64,000 bases of DNA from Symbiodinium natans (taxonomy: Eukaryota; Sar; Dinophyceae; Suessiales; Symbiodiniaceae). Positions 62,430 through 64,000 of this stretch are shown piece after piece. The stretch's first letter is position 1; every line of letters begins with the position of its first letter. Under the pieces are notes generated by a model. It did not search any database. It was not told the DNA's origin and saw only the letters and a list, made by a program, of their open reading frames with translations. The position numbers and the translations under genes were made by a program. Where the stretch lies: positions 1 to 64,000 of the forward strand of contig CAJNDS010002083.1 of NCBI GenBank assembly GCA_905221605.1, read 5' to 3'.

Positions 62430-64000
62430 TCCTGTTGGGAACAAATGGACCGACGTGCCGACAACGAGCTGCAGCAAGCCGGAACGATTGTCACCATGCA
62501 GTCTGTGAGGAATTGGAGATCCCAAGCGCAAAAGGCATGCAAATGGGGTACTATGATCCTCACGTGAGCAAATCACGTGGTCCATACGCACACCAAGCGA
62601 CTCTGCTCCAACTTGCTTCAGTGCTTGGAACAAATGGACCGACGTGCCGACAACGAGCTGCAGCAAGCCGGAACGATTGTCACCATGCAGTCTGTGAGGA
62701 ATTGGAGATCCCAAGCGCAAAAGGCATGCAAAATGGGGTACTATGATCCCCACGTGAGCAAAGCATGTGGTCCAGACGTACACCAAGCGACTCTGCTCCA
62801 ACTTGCTTCAGTGTTGGGAACAAATGGACCGACGTGCCGACAACGAGCTGCAGCAAGCCGGAACGATTGTCACCATGCAGTCTGTGAGGAATTGGAGATC
62901 CCAAGCGCAAAAGGCATGCAAAATGGGGTACTGTGATCCTCACGTGAGCAAAGCATGTGGTCCATACGTACACCAAGCGACTCTGCTCCAACTTGCTTCA
63001 GTGTTGGGAACAAATGGACCGACGTGCCGACAACGAGCTGCAGCAAGCCGGAACGATTGTCACCATGCAGTCTGTGAGGAATTGGAGATCCCAAGCGCAA
63101 AAGGCATGCAAATGGGGTACTATGATCCTCACGTGAGCAAAGCATGTGGTCCATACGTACACCAAGCGACTCTGCTCCAACTTGCTTCAGTGTTGGGAAC
63201 AAATGGACCGACGTGCCGACAACGAGCTGCAGCAAGCCGGAACGATTGTCACCATGCAGTCTGTGAGGAATTGGAGATCCCAAGCGCAAAAGGCATGCAA
63301 AATGGGGTACTATGATCCCCACGTGAGCAAAGCATGTGGTCCAGACGTACACCAAGCGACTCTGCTCCAAGTTTCTTCAGTGTTGGGAACAAGTGGACCG
63401 ACGTGCCGACAACGGGCTGCAGCAAGCCGGAACGATTGTCACCATGCTGTCTGTGAGGAATTGGAGATCCCAAGCGCAAAAGGCATGCAAAATGGGGTAC
63501 TATGATCCTCACGTGAGCAAAGCATGTGGTCCAGACGTACACCAAGCGACTCTGCTCCAAGTTTCTTCAGTGTTGGGAACAAGTGGACCGACGTGCCGAC
63601 AACGAGCTGCAGCAAGCCGGAACGATTGTCACCATGCTGTCTGTGAGGAATTGGAGATCCCAAGCGCAAAAAACATGCAAAATGGGTACTATGATCCTCA
63701 CGTGAGCAAAGCATGTGGTCCATACGTACACCAAGCGACTCTGCTCCAACTTGCTTCAGTGTTGGGAACAAATGGACCGACGTGCCGACAACGAGCTGCA
63801 GCAAGCCGGAACGATTGTCACCATGCAGTCTGTGAGGAATTGGAGATCCCAAGCGCAAAAGGCATGCAAAATGGGGTACTATGATCCTCACGTGAGCAAA
63901 GCATGTGGTCCATACGTACACCAAGCGACTCTGCTCCAACTTGCTTCAGTGTTGGGAACAAATGGACCGACGTGCCGACAACGAGCTGCAGCAAGCCGGA
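62430..64000. repeat. 189/190-bp satellite, at least eight units, running off the window
   Basis: GGACCGACGTGCCGAC recurs at 62,447, 62,636, 62,826, 63,016, 63,205, 63,395, 63,585, 63,774 and 63,964, giving steps of 189 or 190. Units are about 97% alike. Alternating lengths shift the frame, so the ORFs of 100-180 residues across units are not selected proteins. Confidence 0.95.

Noticed and set aside
62221-63939. ORFs of 100-180 residues in the 189/190-bp array, and the idea of a CRISPR array
   Set aside because: The frame shifts with every 190-bp unit; whole units repeat with no unique spacers.
1-64000. Dinoflagellate spliced-leader, tRNA or rRNA genes
   Set aside because: No matching sequence or cloverleaf was noticed on reading either strand.

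Overview
This looks like nuclear DNA of a dinoflagellate, or a close alveolate relative. Four things point there. A very large Copia-type retroelement resembles, from memory, those of Symbiodiniaceae. TTTAGGG/CCCTAAA repeats are spread through the non-element DNA. The candidate introns end in AG, usually followed by G, and begin with GT, GC or GA, a splice-site set known from dinoflagellates. Genes are stretched over tens of kilobases of repeats. No database search was possible, so every homology statement rests on motif recognition.

Region 1 (1 to about 21,900, minus strand) is one giant Copia-like element that runs off the left edge. In transcription order it has ORF1 (Gag-like: Ser/Asp-rich N-terminus, coiled coil, Cys-pair zinc module, capsid-like region, tandem CCCH fingers), ORF2 (retropepsin, then the first half of a methyltransferase-like domain), ORF3 (second half of that domain, integrase), ORF4 (2OG-Fe(II) dioxygenase-like domain, integrase tail, reverse transcriptase, RNase H) and ORF5 (at least 1,775 codons, open at the window edge, with an ADP-ribosyltransferase-like motif). 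ORF1/2, ORF2/3 and ORF3/4 overlap in different frames. The ORF2/3 overlap holds CTTAGGT, one base from the Ty1 +1 frameshift heptamer. The whole element is saturated with CTATC (GATAG on its coding strand), including its untranslated leader.

Region 2 (about 22,170 to 62,220, minus strand) looks like repeat-filled DNA without genes. It holds about 35 short GC-rich islands that read as exons of 30 to 100 bp. They form at least one split gene that ends with a stop codon at 22,173 and is open upstream. Many islands are flanked by CCCTAAA on one side and TTTAGGG on the other, so the introns begin with TTTAGGG and end with CCCTAAA arrays and could fold back on themselves. Neighbouring exons often match in phase. 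The protein is not recognised; it is mostly helical and low in motifs.

Region 3 is the repeat content inside and beyond the introns: a 21-nt degenerate AT-rich repeat (25.1-26.3 kb), hairpin tandem repeats (26.4-27.35 kb), microsatellites (36.5, 47.3, 51.0 and 53.1 kb), purine or C-rich tracts (23.5 and 55.6 kb), an ATGCAT-rich dispersed repeat (55.2-58.2 kb), a satellite of about 65 bp (58.2-59.96 kb) and a 189/190-bp satellite running off the right edge (62.4-64.0 kb). No rRNA, tRNA or CRISPR was recognised.
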